17,896 nucleotides of DNA from JADJLQ01 sp040007895 (GTDB lineage: Bacteria; Bacteroidota; Bacteroidia; Chitinophagales; Saprospiraceae). Positions within the stretch are counted from its first letter, which is position 1. The number at the start of each line of letters is the position of its first letter. A program made the position numbers and the translations under genes. Of the stretch, positions 16,001-17,896 are shown in pieces. The notes beneath the pieces were generated by a model, which saw nothing but the letters and a program-made list of their open reading frames with translations, was not told the DNA's origin and ran no database searches. Location of the stretch: contig JBDTUE010000072.1 of assembly GCA_040007895.1 (NCBI GenBank), forward strand, positions 1 through 17,896. The letters run 5' to 3'.

Positions 16001-16174
16001 ATCGCGAATGAGAGATAATGAAGCATCTTTAAATGCCAGTGTACCGTGTAGTTGGCTATTAATTTTCTGTTTTATAAACTGTGCAATTCTTCCTTTGTAA
16101 ATCACGGGGATCAACAAGATGATTAAAATAATTAAAGTCAGGAATATTGCCGAAATCTTAAGCCATTTACGCAT
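13040..16174 (-). CDS. AsmA-like inner-membrane-anchored envelope protein
   Basis: This 1044-residue protein starts with a basic stretch and one membrane segment (about residues 6-26), then a long extracytoplasmic region of many beta-strand repeats. The opening after the anchor (QKINSQLHGTLAFKDASL, 36-53) is the AsmA/Tam-type start, where the chain forms a beta-taco groove thought to carry phospholipids between membranes. Residues from about 920 to the end are rich in Lys, Glu, Asp and Ser with regular DSL/SLK patterns, suggesting a coiled-coil or charged tail, ending in a proline/lysine stretch. The start is the ATG at 16174, because an upstream TTG (16180) lies inside an exact -7 element. 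It precedes the M23 gene by 13 bases. The family call is supported by length, anchor and composition; no partner is visible. Confidence 0.82.
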   Translation of the reverse strand: MRKWLKISAIFLTLIILIILLIPVIYKGRIAQFIKQKINSQLHGTLAFKDASLSLIRDFPCVSLNLDSLVITGKDQFKDVNLLSAKNIRLGFDLKKLVFSNFKELRLIKVALEQPELNLVTTSSGVLNLTDLNNKTESESDSSSDQNLQVRLDHVQISGGHFKFIDSSEHVYINLVHLDLQSKGSYQDNKLILNQTSAFDSLIYINESMTLLNNLKCTWKGLVGYDLDSSKLSLEHNKMSLNSLAVDINGFIQLISDGSTSMLLEINAPENDLKQLISLVPGAYQAHFNELSASGTFKFNSKVSGIFDSKTGEQPKISLNSSIEHGNIKYKHLPYPIQEIQLMLDVQTLDKFGKYFKIDIPGFSFDIEHEPVSGRLSVVQSKEGSAIKGETKGVITLSTLNKTIPWDSLKMSGRVSFNTQFDFTEAQITRKEYDKIKFAGSLSADQVKINSPLFMPFKVAHVTTVFDPRSTTIKLDSAYYGKSDLTGQIQINNPLALSTGNYRKAEFTIESISKLLDINELMNYNSTSSSTENKQVSFSSESIPTQLNLAFSSTSKQINYKDYQISAAKMAGKFHFDTLSIKQLDLVLNKSPMSISGMLVHPYAWSNENAVLKGDLKVTSSLFILDEWMKESPPGGEQTKLDTFFIKNLPDKTDLSLKIQLGQLAYGSLLFKELSGDARLNNQVLEVYNSNGNLYNGNFSLNGVYQESEATPNYNFKIDLNKLKIEDMFKSSKTFAALVPIAAFIEGSFSTSVITSGKLNAAMSPVWNSLDASGIFETFQGIFTKFKPLEEIANKIQIPLINKINWEKSRNYFEIDKGSVTVKPFVIKSGDISIQASGRHQLNQEMNYNFLFSIPRKLFDKYKIGLAVNDKLEWIRSQASKNGILLSSLDTIYIMANILGNITNPVTKISWVQNPNAISITDQLKENISKEIKDQIDSAKASATDKINQKKDSLIKILKDDVSLKKEQIDSLSHKVEDSLKSLAEKKSKEIIDSVIRKQSGKILDSSLQTKLDTLVGGKAKEEIKKINDKLKDWNPFKKKPKSN

Positions 16175-16177
16175 ACT

Positions 16178-16185
16178 CAAAAGTA
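16178..16185 (-). promoter_or_regulatory. -7 promoter element TACTTTTG of the AsmA gene
   Basis: Exact TAnnTTTG on the minus strand, ending 3 bases before the ATG at 16174, giving a leaderless or nearly leaderless mRNA for asmA and M23. It overlaps the upstream in-frame TTG, ruling that out as the likely start. No TTG was seen at the usual -33 spacing. Confidence 0.55.
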
Positions 16186-16287
16186 AAGGTTTGTATTTAC
16201 ATTATTGATTCTCAAATGATTGTTGAATTTTAGGCTAACCTTATTTCCCATAATTAATATTATGTTAAGTTGATGATTCGGTTTTAC

Positions 16288-16851
16288 TTAATTGACATAT
16301 TCTACTTTATGTAGATCCCACTCTCCAAAATACTTTAAAAATATTCTGGTCAGATTATATGCATCATCGATTGCCCGGTGTTGGGTACCATCAAATTCAA
16401 ATCCCTCTGATTCAATGGCATGTCGTAATCCTCTAGGTTCAAATAATTTTTTGATTTTTTGATATTGTACTTTAAGGTCAACATATGGTCTTAGCCAATC
16501 TGTTTCCAATTTTAAAACTTTGCATTCATTCAATAAATATAGCTGGTCTTTGTCGCCCCAGGCAACCAGTCGATATGGTTCAATGTCAACCTCAGACCAC
16601 TCAATAAATTCCTTGTAGATTTCTTTAAACGGTTTAGCCTTATCTATCATAGATTGACTAATACTGGTAAGCTGACTGCAATAAGGTGATAACGTTGGAT
16701 ATAAAACAGGCTTTACAAATTTGCTGAATTTACTTTTCGTCGTAGCATAAGGATCAATTTTATAGGCACCAATTTCTATAATCTCCTGAACCCGCCCGGC
16801 CCGATCTCCTTCCCAACATGTCAGTTCCAGATCAAACACTATAAAATTCAT
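16288..16851 (-). CDS. DEDDh 3'-5' exonuclease (ERI1/RNase T-like)
   Basis: This 187-residue protein is a single DnaQ-fold exonuclease that removes nucleotides from 3' ends of RNA or DNA. The four acidic residues of the DEDDh group are visible: D7 and E9 in FDLELTCWE, D100 in AWGDKDQ, and D162 with H158 in HRAID. The DLE-TCW opening resembles ERI1/KapD-type enzymes more than the DNA polymerase epsilon subunit. The frame could start earlier at a TTG (16860), but that lies in an exact -7 element, so the ATG at 16851 is preferred. A GAAGG stretch just before the ATG is the best Shine-Dalgarno-like match in this window, but with this promoter the mRNA may not include it. It is alone between a terminator and the AsmA gene. 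The substrate cannot be told from sequence. Confidence 0.88.
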   Translation of the reverse strand: MNFIVFDLELTCWEGDRAGRVQEIIEIGAYKIDPYATTKSKFSKFVKPVLYPTLSPYCSQLTSISQSMIDKAKPFKEIYKEFIEWSEVDIEPYRLVAWGDKDQLYLLNECKVLKLETDWLRPYVDLKVQYQKIKKLFEPRGLRHAIESEGFEFDGTQHRAIDDAYNLTRIFLKYFGEWDLHKVEYVN

Positions 16852-16857
16852 GACCTT

Positions 16858-16865
16858 CAAATATA
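16858..16865 (-). promoter_or_regulatory. -7 promoter element TATATTTG of the exonuclease gene
   Basis: Exact TAnnTTTG on the minus strand, 6 bases before the ATG at 16851. A transcript starting 4-6 bases later would begin at or almost at the ATG. It overlaps the in-frame TTG at 16860, and it lies just downstream of a terminator, which fits a separate transcription unit. Confidence 0.6.
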
Positions 16866-16890
16866 CTATTGAATGAACTATATCCTGAAT

Positions 16891-16924
16891 AAAAAAGACC
16901 CTTCAACCTGTGCATTGAAGGGCC
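16891..16924 (-). terminator. Rho-independent terminator of the T9SS cargo gene
   Basis: On the minus strand the stem CCCTTCAA/TTGAAGGG (16922-16915 and 16906-16899) encloses an 8-base loop and is followed closely by TTTTTT (16896-16891). It lies 32 bases after the stop of the sorting-domain gene and before the exonuclease promoter. Confidence 0.88.
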
Positions 16925-16955
16925 TTTAACTTTATAAAAAGGAAATTTTAAAATC

Positions 16956-17896
16956 TCAATTCAGCAACACCAATTTTTTTGTTGCTCTGGATTCTTTGGT
17001 TTCCAGTGTATAATAAAATACTCCGGATCCTAAAAGATCAGTTTGATTGACCTTTATTTGATTAGAACCTTTAATACCATCCAGAACTAAAACTTTTATC
17101 AGTTTACCGGTAACATCGGTAATCTTTAAAGTTACTTTATCATTCCTGACCAGGTCAAACCCAATTATTGTTGAGGTTTTGAATGGATTTGGAGTATTCT
17201 GATAAAGTGTAAATGCTGATGATTTGTTACCAACGACCAACGAAACTCCTGAAGTAGCATTACCTGTTTTGTTATTATATGCTTCAGCCCGGGTATACTT
17301 TGAATTGATAACTAATACTTCACTAAGCATTAAAGCTTTTACTGCTCTTACTTTAATGCTAAATAAAACATCGTGGCTAGTTGCAGTCAGGTTTTCACCT
17401 CTATAGTTTTGATTCCATGATGTGGTAACATAACCTTCTCCCAATTTGGTCATACCAAAGTTTGCTTCAGTTACCTTTAACAGACCACTCTGTATTCCTT
17501 TCAACTCAAGTCCATTAATAGCCAAACTGAATTGATATCCTTCAATATTGCTGAAATTATCTGCTGTGAATTCAATCGTGGTCTCCTCCCCTGCTTTAAG
17601 TTGACGATCTAACGTTCTGAATTTTAAATCAGGTCCGGCACCTCTAATTTCATTTCCTAAGAGCTGATGAGATAATACAGTTCCGTTGACATCCCCTACT
17701 TTAATTCCAATAAAATCATTATTTAGCTGGTCTTTATCAATACTCTTAATTTCAATTTTCTCAGGGAAACCTACTTTAGAAGGATCTCCACTGGCTGTTC
17801 CCCATGGATTAGCTGAATTGGCAAAAACATATGACTTAGGTACAAATCTCCAGGATGGTGAATTCGGTAATTTATCATAGATGGTTAAAATCAATT
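16956..17896 (-). CDS. C-terminal part of a T9SS-secreted protein with a cohesin-like domain
   Basis: The frame is open at the right edge, so this is the last 312 residues or so of a larger secreted protein. Counting from the edge, residues 60-71 read DFIGIKVGDVNG, a partial dockerin-like calcium motif (x-GDVNG). Residues about 98-205 form a beta-rich region resembling a cohesin fold. Residues 228-312 are a type A sorting domain: it opens with YQNTPNPF, and the ending KKLVLLN is a typical T9SS C-terminal signal that is cut off during export. The gldAFG operon in the window fits a T9SS-bearing organism. Similar adhesin-type tails are common in Saprospiraceae, from recall. The N-terminal portion, and so the adhesin or enzyme role, is outside the window. 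A clear terminator follows. Confidence 0.9.
   Translation of the reverse strand, partial: LILTIYDKLPNSPSWRFVPKSYVFANSANPWGTASGDPSKVGFPEKIEIKSIDKDQLNNDFIGIKVGDVNGTVLSHQLLGNEIRGAGPDLKFRTLDRQLKAGEETTIEFTADNFSNIEGYQFSLAINGLELKGIQSGLLKVTEANFGMTKLGEGYVTTSWNQNYRGENLTATSHDVLFSIKVRAVKALMLSEVLVINSKYTRAEAYNNKTGNATSGVSLVVGNKSSAFTLYQNTPNPFKTSTIIGFDLVRNDKVTLKITDVTGKLIKVLVLDGIKGSNQIKVNQTDLLGSGVFYYTLETKESRATKKLVLLN

Overview
This window looks like chromosomal DNA from a Bacteroidota (Bacteroidetes) bacterium. A gliding, Saprospiraceae-like member of the phylum is the best guess. The evidence is a gldA-gldF-gldG ABC transporter cluster; the end of a secreted protein with a type IX secretion sorting domain and a cohesin-like plus partial dockerin-like region; the parA-parB-DUF5683 gene order; AT-rich composition with no clear Shine-Dalgarno sites; and several exact copies of the Bacteroidota -7 promoter element TAnnTTTG. 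No rRNA, tRNA, CRISPR array, insertion sequence or phage gene was seen.

Layout. Positions 1-151 (minus) hold the N-terminal end of a gene that runs off the left edge; a GC-rich palindromic repeat lies inside its reading frame. About 560 bases follow with no convincing gene but with several degenerate copies of a TTTGCG-rich intergenic repeat. Then come a glycine-rich RRM RNA-binding protein with a clear terminator, a GNAT acetyltransferase, and a small lipoprotein with an atypical c-type heme motif (CX4CH). Positions 2272-6426 form one plus-strand operon: gldA, gldF, gldG and a DUF4340 membrane-anchored protein. Positions 6569-8784 form a second operon, parA-parB-DUF5683, with a promoter of the expected type overlapped by a 12-bp inverted repeat. 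An SCP2-domain gene converges on it and overlaps it by 9 bp. An enoyl-CoA hydratase follows, then a two-gene unit of a D-threonine aldolase/D-serine dehydratase-like PLP enzyme and a membrane dipeptidase. The right third is on the minus strand: an M23 peptidase, a 1044-residue AsmA-like protein, a DEDDh 3'-5' exonuclease, a terminator, and the C-terminal part of the T9SS-secreted protein.

How the genes fit together. GldA/F/G is the ABC transporter linked to gliding and type IX secretion in Bacteroidota, and the T9SS cargo at the right end fits that biology. ParA/ParB act in chromosome segregation. The dipeptidase and D-amino-acid PLP enzyme plausibly act in sequence on D-residue-containing dipeptides. 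The rest is ordinary housekeeping or envelope function.

The most unusual pattern is regulatory. Four genes (GNAT, SCP2, AsmA, exonuclease) have an exact TAnnTTTG element ending only 3-6 bases before their ATG, and the RRM gene has a one-mismatch version. This predicts leaderless or nearly leaderless mRNAs. I found no convincing undescribed multi-gene system such as a new defence island.
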